Assembly (NCBI GenBank): GCA_035236585.1
Contig: CP141126.1
Coordinates: 11,979,001 to 12,043,000, forward strand
Direction: 5' to 3'
DNA from: Warburgia ugandensis
Lineage: Eukaryota; Streptophyta; Magnoliopsida; Canellales; Canellaceae
DNA length: 64,000 nt
The translations under genes and the position numbers were made by a program. The notes under the pieces were generated by a model that was given only the letters and a program-made list of their open reading frames with translations, was not told the origin of the DNA and searched no databases. The stretch's first letter is position 1. Each line of letters starts with the position of its first letter. Of this stretch, positions 24,762 to 38,169 are shown one piece after another.

Positions 24762-26610
24762 CGAGAGCTCCCATCCAGATAAGTTTACCGGGCATTTAAT
24801 CCAAACCGCTGTGGTTTACTTTTTCTGTTCTTGTTCTTATAGTCTAGCTACTTTGACTTGGGGGAATCCTCTCTGGAGATAGTAATTTAGTTCAAGTATT
24901 AAATTCTCAGTACATCATCAAACTGGCTTATTTCCTTCAGTTTTGCCACACTCGTAAGCAGGTGGAAAAATATGCTTTCTCAGGCATCTAAAAGCACAGG
25001 AACAAGAAAGTTGGTGGCTTCAGGTGATGTTCTCATCCTGACTTCTTCTCTTCCATCCCATGTCTAAATTATAGCTTCATGATCAAAAGCTGATGACTTC
25101 TACGACTGTGGCATGCTGGAAATGTCTGATAGGCCCGCATGAACAGTATCTGAATGACTTGGCCGTTTAATGTGTTGTGATGGCCTATATCTACTGGTAT
25201 GATCATTGTAGACGTGTTCTTGAAACTTGGCACCATTGAAAGAGTATGAAACGCCACACTCTTATCAATGTTGATCAACTGGTTAGGATCAATCTTATCA
25301 GAGTTATATTAGCTTGGCTGTGAATCAAAGCCCCCAATCTATACCAATGTCTATGATAAGCCACTCACTTGCATGATATGGTCCATCAAATCAAGGGAAC
25401 CAATTGACAGTTTGCAAATTTAGATCGTTGGAAATGTCTGATTTGACAGTTATGCCATCTTCATGGTAGGGACTATCAACGAAAGGCTTGGTCCTTGTTG
25501 ATATCATGCGACTTGTACTCTTGTTTATTGCTTGTCCGCCATTTTTATGGAAAATATTGATTGCCGATGCTTGAGAAGATCTGGTAAGTATGATTTAAGT
25601 TCACACGGCCTCCAAATTATTGCCAACCAAATAAAGCTTTTGAGTAACATGGATTTCGTGTATTCGGCAGATTATCTTTCTTTATTAGCCCCCAATTAAT
25701 AGCTATTGATCTAACAATCTGAACCATTCATTTATTGTATTTGATGTCATATTATTATTTTCTACTGAATGAATACATCTATTCCTTACGATCATTAATA
25801 AATCTAAATGAAGCAACCTAAGATCTCATATAAAACAACAAAATACCAGTCTCTAAAATGCTAACAAAGGCAATATATTGTTTTGTGATATCAGAATCAC
25901 ATCACTATAGTGTCATCGTGTGTTTTCTGCATAAGAAATAAATATATCACAAGAATAATTATAAGGAGGAAAATCTTGAGACTGGTGAGAACTGCCTAAA
26001 CCCAGATCCAGACATGAAAAGCCAACCCATCAGAATGCCCACTGTGTTTATTGTCTTAGAATCTATCATAAGCTTGTGTCTCATTCTTTCATCTTTGTGG
26101 TGTTCAAGAATGCCCCATAGATGGAGACCTCTCGTTCATTGCAGCACATCTTTGGTCCACCAACACATGACTGTGTAGTCTCTGTTGTTGATTGCTCAAC
26201 TAAACCCAGCACATCACTTCTGACGGTGATTAGATGCCCTGAAATCACGGTATAGAGCCAAGTTTTTTTTTCCATATTAGCCAAGTTTTCTTATGTATTA
26301 ACAAAGTTATGAAAATGACAATTGTCCACATTGATGCAACCTCACAAGCTTGTAGTTGAGGTGTCTATTTTGTAGGTATTTTCATGTCACGGAATCATGA
26401 CAAATGGACAGGTAAGCTAGATTCAGAACGTTGTCTCCTCATGACAAATTTAAGTATATATTTAGAGCATATAATGCTTACTTTGGAGCTGGTTTTATCC
26501 TAATGCTTAAGGCTTGACCTAATTGGAAGTAAGTAGAGAGTCGGTGATGCATTTGATAGGAAAATCCATGCATAATGATGCCTACATCCGCCATTTCCTC
26601 CTACTATCAA
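24762..26610. other. Intergenic, no gene recognised
   Basis: Several short open frames (for example 25069-25278 and 26081-26284, minus) show no recognisable domain and no exon context. Confidence 0.4.
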
Positions 26611-26999
26611 TAGGGTTGGCAAATCTTGTTGGCAAGTCCTGTTGAGATTGACCTATTACAGTATATGGTTTGACACGAACACAACACGATTAATAATGGT
26701 GTCAAGAACCCGTGACTCGAATACTACCCATTTATTAGACAAGTAGACATGATTGTGTAAATGAGTTGCTAGTCAGACAGGTTAACATGACAGGTTAACA
26801 GGTTGCAAGTCAAACAGGTCAACACGAAGAGTTAACAAGTTGCAAGTCAGATGGGTCAACATGGTTTAACCCAAGCACGACACGATTTTTGACGTGTCAT
26901 TTTCGAATTGACCCGATAATGACACAAACACGATAAGACTCGAACCTAATTCGCTAAATCGATGTCGAGTTAGAGTCGTGTTATATTTTGCCTCCCCAA
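26611..26999. mobile_element. hAT-like MITE
   Basis: Left terminus tagggttggcaaa and right terminus ttttgcctcccca form short inverted repeats. The body is rich in gggtcaacacga/acacgac motifs shared with 27622-27838 and 55555-55922. Target-site duplication no longer clear. Confidence 0.68.
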
Positions 27000-27621
27000 C
27001 TGTTGAGAAGGATGTGAAAGGGGGAAGGGGTTTTACGCGCAGAGGTGACCGGCAGTCTATATAATCACTTCGACCCAAGACCATTGATTCAGGTTTCCAC
27101 CTTTAAGATGCCACAATTTGAAAGACATTCTATATAAGCCTGGACAAGCAGGAAAGCTGCAATGGAGTGATTTCAATTGTCAAATAAATGTACTGAGACT
27201 TTTTAACATAGTTATAGGGAGGGGAATTATGTGTCTCGTAATCTAAGCTAACCCAGCATCTAGGTCTAAGGTAATTGTGCTTTGGACTGGGCCTCCACCA
27301 AAGTTTATTTTGTGTGCACATAGGAAAGATGCTTTTGGTGTTGGTTTTATCTGCGTCTTCTAGTTTGGTGTTGATGGTGGTTTGTCTTTTGTCGATTTGG
27401 TATTGTCAGTTTGTTTACTCATTTTGATTGATGGTCCTTCAGAATCAACTTGGAGCAAAGGCTGTGGATAGTGTTAATATTGATCTTTAACCACCCTACA
27501 AGCCTGAGGGAGAGAAATTGTTACTTCAACAGTTGGGGTCAAAAGGAAGAAAATAGTATGGATCAAATGGAGATATTCTCCAACTAGTTGTCACATTTTG
27601 AACTTCGATGGTGCTGCCAAG

Positions 27622-27838
27622 TAGGGGTGGCAAAATATGACATGACACAATACGATAACACAACTTGAATCCGACACAAATTTAGCAGGTTAGAGTTGAG
27701 TCTTATCGTGTTCGTGTCATTTTCGGGTCAACCCAAAAATGACACCCCAAAAATCATGTTGTGTTGACTTGTTTGTCACGCGACCTATTAATTCGTCGTG
27801 TTGACCCATCCGATCCGCAACCTGTTAACCAATCAGGT
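27622..27838. mobile_element. hAT-like MITE, truncated
   Basis: Begins with the terminus taggggtggcaaaa, followed by the same family body in the opposite orientation to 26611-26999 (cttatcgtgttcgtgtcatt). The far terminus is missing. Confidence 0.65.
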
Positions 27839-29916
27839 TGAAGTATTGAGCCCATAGCCGGCATTATAGGTGGTCTTGATCTTGCAAAGCACGGGGTTCA
27901 TTTCGAGAAAAAGCTATTGGCATTTTATAGTCATGTAATTTGTCTTGAGAGTTTGATACATGGTAGACTTTCTCTCTCTATTTCACAATTATTTGATACA
28001 ACTCTTCTATGGTGTTTGCATCAAATAATTAATAAAAAAGTGCAAGTTGGCCAACTTGCTGGACCATTTTCAATGCTCTAAATTGTTCATCTGATTCATA
28101 ATGTATCAAATGGACTAAGAGCCAAAGCTCTCATTAGAGCATCAGGCTAAGATCTTCTTCATAGGCACAACAACCTTCTATTTTACTATAACAAATAACA
28201 ATTTTTGGGTTGCACATTCTTATGAGAATTTTGGGTCTTAGGCTATATAATGATGCATTGCGATTGAATAGATGGTTTGGACTATTAAAAAAAACCCAGT
28301 GAGTGGGGCCAACTTTCATTTTCATTAACTCTCTGACACAACAACCATATAACTGGTTGTATCAAATAATTTATCCTCTATGGGAATGTGCATGAAAAAC
28401 TAGAGATCTTTGCAAGTAGATTTACTAATACGTTATACAAGTTAATTAGACAGTTATTTCTGGCTTATTAGAATGGTTTAGGCCATAACGACCCTTATAT
28501 AATTCAAAGACGAGCTTTATATGTAGTCTCTTACAAGGGTCAAACATAATAAAAGTATAAATGTTTGCTCAAAGAAAATCCAGCCTATCATAGCAGTTTA
28601 TCGTATAATAATAGGGTCATTAGCTAGCTTTGCCTCTTATATAATGTAAAATTAGAGCCAAACTCAGCCTGACTCTCTAACTCTGGTCAAAATCATTTAG
28701 ACATATAGTAAAATCAGTTGTTATATATCTTGCTGAATCAAATGAAAACTAGATTTTGTGCTCAAACTCTTGTCGGATCATACAAAATCTAGTTAAGTAA
28801 AGATCTAGCAAATTCTAGATAAATCGGGTGTTTTTTACTTTGACTAACATACCATAAGATACTGCGCTCTTCTTTTTTAAAGAATTGAAACTAGGACATT
28901 GGTCATACACATAAAGGAAGGCAACTTTCTTTGCACTTATTTTGACAAATGAGGCAATTGAGATTAAGTGGATAGGAGTGGCTTATCCGCCCTAGAAGTA
29001 GTTTAGTTCTAGCATTATAGTATGATTCTTTAAGAAGAGCTATTCCTTGCGTCAAATAACGTTGGGAACTCCATTTGATTATATTTCAAAATTGTTTTCA
29101 ATTTGATGAAAATAGATACAATAAAAAATACTTGCCAAATACACACTTTGCATTTCTTTTTCTTTTTGTTATTAATGAACTTTAGCTTTTCCAAGATAAA
29201 ATCTAGGGACAATTTGCATATCAATTTCTTGTTCAAATGGCTAGTATGACAATTCAGATAAATTTAAGGAAAAGAAGAAGAAAAAAAGAGAAGCTTTAGG
29301 TATGAGTGGCTTGGTGGAAGTCTGTTGAGGGTACAAAGCATACGATCCAGCTTTTATTGTTAGCCCGTCACAGGCCCGTCACTTCATTCGTACCTTCTTG
29401 GTTTAGATACGAAAAGTTTCTTATTCCACAACAATGAAAGTACTTTTTCATTCTTTTATATAATCTCTATTTCACTCAATTACTCTCGATCAACGCTAAG
29501 TTTGACTATGTTTTGTATTATCGATTTTGTTATCGTTAATCCAAGCTAGGCGATTTTTATGAAAATCTGGTCAGCTCATTGTTAGTTTATCACGAGCAAC
29601 ATTAAGCGAGACCCAATATTAGCCTAGCTCTTACAAACTCATTATTAGTTCATCTTGAACCAGCAACAGTTTTACAAAACGTAGCCTAACTCATTGTTAG
29701 TGAATGAAATATCTAACTAGCTTGATTTGAGGTGAGTTTAAAAGTGTGGAATCTATTCCTACTATAAATTGAAAGTTCTTTTAGGTTAGAGAGAAAACAA
29801 AAGTCAAAATATATTTAGAAAGAAAAATGATTTTAAAACGCAGTTGGAATATTTTGTTATGAAAAAGGATTTTTCACTAGAATGTGATTTGTGGGCAGTT
29901 TTGGTGACTTGTATTC
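27839..29916. other. Intergenic, no gene recognised
   Basis: AT-rich DNA with only short, unrecognised open frames. Confidence 0.45.
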
Positions 29917-29928
29917 CTCAATAAAAGC

Positions 29929-30048
29929 AACCCTAGTGCACGAAGCTCCTGCCTATGCGGGGTATAGAGAAGGGGCAGACCACAAGGGCCTATAGTATGC
30001 TGCTCTACCTTGCATTTTGCAAGAGGCTATTTCCACACCTTAAATGAT
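29929..30048 (-). mobile_element. Au-type SINE, head-truncated
   Basis: Reverse-orientation copy from aaccctagtgcacgaagctc to aagaggctatttccacacc, lacking the tRNA-like head. Flanked by a 12-bp duplication with one mismatch (ctcaataaaagc at 29917-29928; right copy 30049-30060), so the truncation happened at insertion. Confidence 0.85.
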
Positions 30049-30060
30049 CTTAATAAAAGC

Positions 30061-30889
30061 GTAACTAATTATTTGGACATGCCTCCACGTTTTCCTGGCA
30101 CATCTCATTTATAAAGAAGCACAAAAATGAATGAGTCATTTGCTTAGTCAAATAGAGTTATTCCTTTCTTTTTATCATTTTCTTTCCTTAAATAAAAATG
30201 AATTTATAATTCCTTCAATTTAGCCGTAAAAAGGTAATAATTTGTAAAAAAGATATAAAGGCATAAAATATTCTTATGCTTCTTCTCTATATGATTACTA
30301 GTCAATGTGGAGACAACTTACTCATAAAAGATAACTAAAAATGTGCAACCCACAAGGGAAATGAGCACAGTCACAAAATTCTCCAAATAAGTAAAAAAAT
30401 AAAAATAAAAATTTAAAGCCTGAACATTTTTCGGACAAATCATCAATTTCTATAATTTTCAAATTCAAATCAAATTTCAAGCCACCTAATTAAACTCAAA
30501 TTTAAAAAAATAATTTACTAAATTATCATATAATATTTATAAATTTAATTTAAGATTCAAGTGAAGAGCTTAAACTCATACATGAAAAATAATTTTTCTA
30601 ATTTTTTCAAAATTTTCAAGATCATTTGCCGAATTTTATGAATATTTGGCTTGCCGATTTATTTTAAAATCCAAACTTTGTGACTATGAAAATGCAATAC
30701 TAAATAAACTTCTTCGTAATTGAATTTCCATCAAACGACTCCCTAAATTAAACCCATGGGAAGTCATAAATTACAGCCTCGTTAAGGTTCCAATAACTAC
30801 TCCCAAATTTGGTGCATAAGCATAGCCATCTACAAGGCCCTCAAGATGAGCGATTTGGATCAGTAAACATCTAGATGTCTCATGAGCTC
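30061..30889. other. Intergenic, AT-rich
   Basis: Very AT-rich (30180-30770), with no feature supported. Confidence 0.45.
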
Positions 30890-30958
30890 TATGTAGCGGA
30901 CTTGCTTTCCACGACCCGTGACCAAGGTCTGCAAAGGTGAAATTGCGATCCCATAACA
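30890..30958 (+). repeat. Fragment related to the LARD-like LTR 3' end
   Basis: gcaaaggtgaaattgcgatc followed by ccataaca parallels the LTR end at 16757-16784 (gcaaaggcaaaattatgatc then tcgtgaca). Only the terminal part is clear. Confidence 0.4.
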
Positions 30959-31240
30959 TATATTTCTATTGATTTACACGCATATTAGCCATATAACAAC
31001 TCTTATACTAGGCGACTGCCTAGCGTTTAACATAGTCATGAATTACAGTACCAAGGCCAATAAAATTGGAGAAAATTTTATTATACTCCCTAGGTTTCAC
31101 GTTGTTAATGATTTAAGTGCTGCAGTAGACTTTAAGGCTGATTAATAGTGCGTGCTTGGAAAACTAAATCTGATCGCTTTTATCGTATTTTATAATATTT
31201 ATAATAGAAAAACAGTTAAATTTTAATTGTGAAATATTCT

Positions 31241-31466
31241 AGAATACAATAAAAACAAGGTCTAATCACACCAACACTAATGCATCGGATTCCATGAAAA
31301 GTTCACAATTGAAGTATAACCGGTCTCTTAAAAAAATTATTCAGGAATACAATAAAAACAAGTGTCTGATCACACCAACACTAATGCATTGAATTCCACA
31401 AGAAGGTCGAATTAAATTGTGACTGGTCTCTTAAAAAAATATTTTAGAATACAATAAAAACAATTA
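31241..31466. repeat. Tandem duplication, ~102-bp unit
   Basis: Two units and a partial third start with the agaatacaataaaaacaa-type core at 31241, 31343 and 31446. Each full unit contains atcacaccaacactaatgca and ends gtctcttaaaaaaat. Confidence 0.85.
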
Positions 31467-31884
31467 AATCCAATTTCCCAAACACGCACGTAATATATTA
31501 TAATTTCGAAATGAAAAATGAAGTTTATGTCTACATCCGCCGCGGAAGAAATGGATTTTGAAGCTAAAACAATTTCCTTTAAGATGGCAATACTTCTCTA
31601 CAGAGAGTTTTAGAGATCGATCTTTCCTAACAGACACGCCTTGGAACCCAAAGGTGCTACATCGATGTTTCTGCTAATCCAATTTCAGCTGATTTTGCAT
31701 TGATCGGATGATTCTAGACCGTTGATCCATGATGTTTTGTTAGAGATTCTAGCAGCAAAAGTTGAACTATTGACTTTTGTCATACCTTAGCCTGCCAATG
31801 GGTTGTCAGTTTAGCATGGAACCAAAGCCTTTGTGGAGTATAGGGAGAGAGTTATCATTTTTATCACCTCATCTGAAGAGAAGG

Positions 31885-32020
31885 GAGTCTTGGCTCAATG
31901 GTAGAGTTGTTACCGTGTAACCTTAAGGTCATGGATTCAACGGATGAAAACAGTCTTTTACAAAATACAAGGTAAGACTATATACTATTGACCCTCATAG
32001 TAGACTGGGACTGTCCTTTT
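31885..32020 (+). mobile_element. Au-type SINE, internally deleted
   Basis: Head gagtcttggctcaatggtag, body to ctgggactgtcctttt with part of the 3' half missing. Flanked by a perfect 14-bp duplication atctgaagagaagg (31871-31884 and 32021-32034). Confidence 0.92.
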
Positions 32021-33811
32021 ATCTGAAGAGAAGGCCAACTTATCTTCCTCTTCTTCAGATAATATCTTTGAGTGAAGAAACCACTGATTCAAAGGCTGGA
32101 CAAACCATTCAATCAACGACCAATTAATTAAATAATTGCAGACTAGACACTTTACAATCTAATTAGTGCAGAGCAAAAAGGGCAAGGGACGGACCACAAG
32201 GGAAAGAAAAAGTACTACCAAGTATAAAAGAAAGAACCGAAACTTGCACTGGGTTCCGGCATGGTGCATGGCATAATATGGCACCCCTATATAATCGGGG
32301 CATTTTTAACCTGCAGCCACTTAATGCTTTTTTGAGTGATCCATTCTATTCATCAGATTTGCCATTTTTCGAGACAACGCAGCCTCATCCAACAAATAGC
32401 GCTAAAGCGGGGCCCTTTCTTTGAAGTATAGACATTACTTAACAAGGATCTCTTATTTTGTTAACACCATCCACACTTCAAGGGAGATATCTAGGGTACT
32501 CATGGGATGAGATTTTTGGTACACTCAATCTAGGGAGAAGACCAATCGAATGAATGAACCGGTTCACTAAAACAATGGAGGAACAGGACCCGCATTCTCA
32601 GCTATGATTTCTGCAGTACATTATGAGCATCCACGGATAGGTACCTTTACAAGGTGGCTCAGTGGGAAGTTGAAAATTCGGGTGCTGACCGCGAGGAAAC
32701 CTTTAAGCGGGGTAGGTGTGCCATCTGTTAGGTCCATATTGTTGGCATGTCGTACTAGGCGTTAGTTCAACCACTGGTGCCTTTGCCCCGGATAGAGTGT
32801 AAGCTAGGTTCACGAGTTTCCTAAATTAGTCCGTGAACCATGTTTTGGTCGAAGGTAGTACGAATGTACCCCTAGTCTATCGTCATATGCATATTAAGGC
32901 CTCGCACCACTTATTTATATGATCACAGGTTCGTTGAGATTGTTTTTCAGCCAATTAGTGTTTTTAATACCATGGGTCTTAACCAAGTGCTCTAGACTGA
33001 CCATACTCAAGAAAAATAAAAGGCGAAAAGTTTGGTAGTCTGATCGGCCGTGAACCTAGGATCCTTAACCACGCTTTCCTAAAGAAAGATAAAATGAAAG
33101 AATTTAAATATGATACGCATGATGCATAGAGTTCAAGGCAGCTAGTAGACATGTGGGGTTATGTTATCTCTGAGGTTAACTAATTATCCTAACAAAGAAT
33201 AATGCATATGTGAGTAATGAAATTTAAATAAGAAAGTGAAAAAGTGAGCGAATTTAGTAATCAAACGGGCCACAAGGCCTTGGGTCCTTAACCAGACCTA
33301 CCCCAAAGAAAGATATATTAACAGAATTTAATTGTGATGCACGTGATGTAAGGGTGGTCAAGAAAGCTAGTAGAAATATGGGGTTATATTATCTTCGAGA
33401 GTTGACTAATTGGTTTGACAAAGAATGATGCGTGTGATACGACTTCTAAAAATTAAATGGGAAGTAAAAAATCAGACATGTCTAGTAGTCCGACAGGCCA
33501 CAAGGCATTGGGTCCTTAACAAGGTCATTCTAAAGAAAGAAAACATGACAGCATTCAAATTGAGCACTTAACAGTCAACAAAACCTCCAAAATTACGAGG
33601 GTTGCACTCACTCAACCCACAAAATAGTCTCTACTAATCTGTTGGCATGTTGAGGCTTATTTTTAAAGTTTTAGGGAGGAATTGCTTAAACTAGTGGCGT
33701 ACCACTACTTAGTCATCAGATTACAATATATGAGAAGACCTAATAGGGCTGAAGCCCTGAACTAGCTATTCACTTCTTTTCTCTACATAGCTTGCAATTT
33801 ATATACACCTA

Positions 33812-33994
33812 AAAATGGACAGTCTAGTGCACGAAGTTTTCACATTTATGTGGGATCCGGAAAAGGGTCAAACTACAGGGGTCTATAATATGCAGTTTTA
33901 CCTTGCATTTCGCAAAAAGCAACTTCCACGCTTCGATCCCGTGACCTCATGGTCATATGATGACAACTCCACCGTTGCACCAAGGCTCCCCTTC
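33812..33994 (-). mobile_element. Au-type SINE within repeat copy A
   Basis: Full reverse-orientation copy from aatggacagtctagtgcacg to caccaaggctcccctt. Its position falls in a segment missing from copy B, so its age relative to the duplication is unknown. Confidence 0.9.
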
Positions 33995-35508
33995 TAATTC
34001 CTATACATATGCACGTGGAGATTCGAAACAAAAGGGAAAAGAGTAGGGAAAAAAGAAACTAACAGGGACAATGCTTGATTAACTTCAATATAAGATGTTC
34101 AGTGTTGAGAAATGCCCTTCATCATCCTCGGTTTTTTATTATAATGGACTATGCAACTTGCAGTACAGAGATGGTATGACCATATTAACGTAGGTTTTTT
34201 CGAACAGCTGCAAGATGGGATAAATTTGCCGAAATGTAGGCTCATTCCTAGACTTTGAGCCAGAACTTCCTAGGTTCCTGACCTGGATTTCAATGCTTGT
34301 TATGCTATTTTTGGTGTCTAGGAATATTTCCTTGGGAGAGGCTACCTTCAGCTTTTCTTCCCTAGGTGGTAGAGGAACAGGTTTCTTAGCCATAGAGATT
34401 TCCTTAGCAGCTCTTAGCCCTCCTTTGGTGATGTGGTATGGGTCCCAGTGGTCCTGCATTCTTGCCATTGGTTGCATGAGGTGAAGTGGCCCCATGTGAT
34501 GATGTTATGCAGCAGACTATACATGTAATGTCAGCTAATTCTTGATAATTCCTTTTCAATGATGATAATATTATCAGTAATGGTTAAAGTTTCACCATTA
34601 ATGCATGTAGCCTTGTAGGAACCACCCAGGGGTGTCTCTTCATGGGCCAAGAGGCAAAGTGATATTGAGTTGCCACATCTCCCTTTTCTAAATGAGATGA
34701 TGTAGCCTCTTCATGTCCCCTTATAAAAAGTTCATTTTCCTGCCATGCAATGGACCCTCCCTCGATTGGTCAAGCCTGATTAATAAAGAGGTGGAATAGT
34801 TGTACCATCCGCACCCATATTAGTAGTATAGTTGTTCCATTTGCTTTTTCATATTTTTATAACTAGAGATGCATCGATAGAGTTGTCGTCGAGTGAACTT
34901 GAGTTCAAAAAAACCTCTGTTTTATAAAACTATATACTGAAACGGGCGAACTAGCAAAATGAAGGAAAACAGAACACCTTTTCAACTGTTAATACGAAAC
35001 TCCAACTTGGAATAGGATTTGGGTAATATTTGACAGAAAGGTAAGACAGGGGAAAGGAGGAGGTTGCAAAAGTTAAACAGTTTGAACTTTGAAGCGATGC
35101 AGCCCCCTTGAAAAGAGCTGTCTAACGCCCTCCTACCTCTCTGAGCTCTGTGAGAAATGAACAACAAATGAAGAGATCATGGAGGAAACAGAAATTGAAG
35201 ATGTTATGGAGAGGTTAAGGTTGTGGCTGGCCTAGTTTTTGCAGTGAGATTAGCAGCAAGCAACGAAGACATGCTGTGCCACAGAAAAGAAAAAGAAAGT
35301 AAAAAAGCAAGGATGCAATGCTTCTAGAAGCTCTTAAAAGAGGAAACAGGTGAGATGTTGTTCTGGAATCAGCAGGCACTCCCGAAGCTGCTTTCGGATA
35401 CTAAACCATTCAGAGAAACCAAAGCTTGTCATTTTAGTGAACTACAGCAAAGAGAGAGAGAAAAAGATAAGGGAATTAGTACGATATTAGGGTTCTCATT
35501 AGCAGCAA

Positions 35509-35607
35509 AATGCAAGGTAAGGTAGTGTACTATCAAACACTGAGATCGGCCCCTTTCCTGGACCCCGCATATGCTGGAGCTTCGTGCACTGGGACTGCCT
35601 TTTAATA
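35509..35607 (+). mobile_element. Au-type SINE 3' part, repeat copy A
   Basis: gcaaaatgcaaggtaagg to gcttcgtgcactgggactgcc. The orthologous remnant in copy B is 51090-51168. Confidence 0.75.
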
Positions 35608-36345
35608 TACTATACGCATGAAGATCTCACCATTGAACAAAAGTGGTTTGCAACAATACAGCAAAAGCTTGTTGTTATGAACTTAATTACAAGCGGGACA
35701 TTTAAGTGACGAACACTAAGCCTTGTCAACAGCTTTCTATCAAGATTTGACAGAGGTGGTCAAATATGATGTTTCTAAGGGTGATGAATGGGTTCTTCAC
35801 TAGAAGCTGTGGTAATAAAGAACATAAAGCATCCACATTTCCTCAATCCCAGAGAAACATATTGTGGATTACCAACACATCATCCTTCCTGGAAGTCTCT
35901 ACAAAAATTGCAAAGACCCTCTACATAAGACATAGAAATGCCCCTTTTTTCTGTTTTTCTTTTAGTCAGTGATAACATGGAATTCCTCAGAGAGGGTAAT
36001 TTTGAACAGCAGCTGCAAAGCCAATGAGTATTTGAATTCAAGAAAAATCTAGAGAATGTATTCTTTATAAGATCAATCACACAGAAAAATTATGACCATG
36101 CAAATTGGGTTTTCTCAGGTACTTGCCATTAGTGATAAGAACAGGGCTTGGAGAAAACTTGGGTACTGGAAAAAAAATGTCAGGAGAGATACTCATTTAG
36201 TTCATGAATTTTCATTTTGCAAGTGAAGCTTGTACAGCCAAACTTGGGGCCTTGAGTTGAAGATTTTGTGTCTATACGAGCCCAAAGAAGTGAATCTGGT
36301 CACATTCCAAAACTACCACTAACAATCTATGGCTCACTGACTATG

Positions 36346-38169
36346 ATATCAAATGAATACCTACAATGGCACGAAATTTTTTACTCAGGTCATCTGCTAG
36401 AAACCTACAACATTTTAGAAATTGAATATCCCAAACTAGCCAACTCCTTGGCAATCATTAACATGGTATTCACATGATCGGATGCTCTTATCCACATGTC
36501 ATTGTATAATGACACAGATATAGGACTTAAGAGCACTCACAACCTGATAAATGGCATAGAAACTGAGATTATCCTCAAACAGGATCTTAATGTCCAGCTC
36601 CGTGAAATTAGCATAATAGAAGTCACCTTCAGAAAATTTTCATATTTGCGCCATTGTGCAGCTTCCGCACTACCAGGAAGTTCAATAGCCTCAATAGTAT
36701 TAAGCACTTAACAGAAACCTGGAGGAGGCATATCTGGTTCCTCCACATCAGATAATTACTTTTGTTAAGCTTCTCTATTTTACTGAGTTTGGAAGCAAAT
36801 ATCTTGAAGGTTATTATACTAGTTTTAGGATCAACATATTGAATAAAAATGATCAGCATACACCAACCAAAAGAGAAAAATCTATCAACCTCTAATGAAG
36901 TAAAAGATTCACATGCAACATGATCTAAACATGCACATACAAGTGTAATTAGCTACCAATAAAACAATTAGAACATGCGTAATTCTTGGGTAGACTTGAT
37001 GAGTAGACTTGATATCTCTTCTTTGAATTCTTTTATAATGACTTAGTGTTATTAAGATTTGATGACTGCAGATAAGACAGTGTGAGGCGATGAAATTCAA
37101 TCCGATTGCTTGCCATTGAAGTCCCTAATGATGACACAGTACCTTTCGATGAGGCAGCAACTGGGGACTACAACTTCTACGAGATGTTTCATGGTTTGGA
37201 ATTCGGAAAGGCAACGGGAAAAGAGACCCAGCGGATAAGGTCAGGTCAAGCCATTTTATGAATGCTCCATCAAAGCCCTTTATAAACGACAGGGGTACAG
37301 ATACCCCTTCTTAGCCTCCCAATCAAAGTTATGCCATCACATAACAAGATCATCATTATCATCAAGACCTTATCCCATTTAAGAGTCAACCACATAAATC
37401 TTATTCCTCCATTCTTCTCTATTTAGGACCATGTCTTGATCACATAACAAGATCCACAAATGAAAAGCAAAAGGAAGGAAACATGTAATTAGAAATCTCA
37501 CAAATATGCTGCATTTTTTGTCATGGATTATCAATCCATTTAAAACCTGATAGTTTTTTTTCATGGTTTCTTAATCCATTTGAAAACTCTACAAAGCATG
37601 CTAAACCAGAAAATCAACAGATCTTAATCTTCTGCACCTACAACAGGAATTGAAAACAGAACCAAAAAACTATAGGAAGAGATCTATGCTTCAACTACAA
37701 AGAGAGAGGTCGAAAAAATTGAATGAGATTTTAAGAGGTCACTCCAAATTTAACGACATTTTAAGGATTTCCAGTGGCAGCTATAACAGCATATTACATA
37801 AAGATAAAACATTGGCTTCGCCCAATACATTTCTCAACATGGAAAAACAATTTTACACGGTCCTTGGGCCAACTTCTCTCCCCCTACAATTCGCCCAGGG
37901 CACAAAAAACTGGCCGGTAAACATTGCCAGCTAGGAGTTAACAATCCACCAGGAAGCTACAGCCTATAATTTGTTCTTTTCTCTTTTTCACTGGGCCTCA
38001 AAAACATGACGAATAGGCTGTTAGATCCTCCCATCCATTCTGATCATAGGGTTGAAAAGTAGGAGAGAGCGTACATCGTCACCTCAGTTTACGGAATAAT
38101 TTCCACACAGAGAGAGGGAGAGAGAGAGAGACGGGGAAAGGGGACACAAAGATGATGCATCTAGAGATT
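36346..38169. other. Intergenic downstream of the hydrolase gene
   Basis: No gene supported. A GA-rich patch lies near 38110-38135. The interval must contain the hydrolase 3' UTR, but no firm polyadenylation signal was chosen. Confidence 0.4.

Larger units (their letters stand above)
32771..36345 (-). repeat. Large direct repeat, copy A (probable Ty3/gypsy Tat/Ogre-type LTR)
   Basis: Collinear with 45193-51905 apart from later insertions and deletions. The left end shares ccactggtgcctttg and gatagagtgtaagctagg; the right end shares ccaaaactaccactaacaat and ggctcactgactatg. An internal tandem repeat of about 223 bp starts near 33044, 33266 and 33491, each with a ggccacaagg/ccgtgaacc block followed by tccttaac. 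Both copies carry the same SINE remnant (35509-35607 here), so the SINE predates the duplication. LTR identity is inferred from copy B, which has a primer-binding-site-like motif beside its left end. Confidence 0.6.

Noticed and set aside
37121..37255. Short plus-strand frame with an acidic sequence (VPNDDTVPFDEAATGDYNFY)
   Set aside because: Only about 50 codons, no family recognised, no splice or start context.
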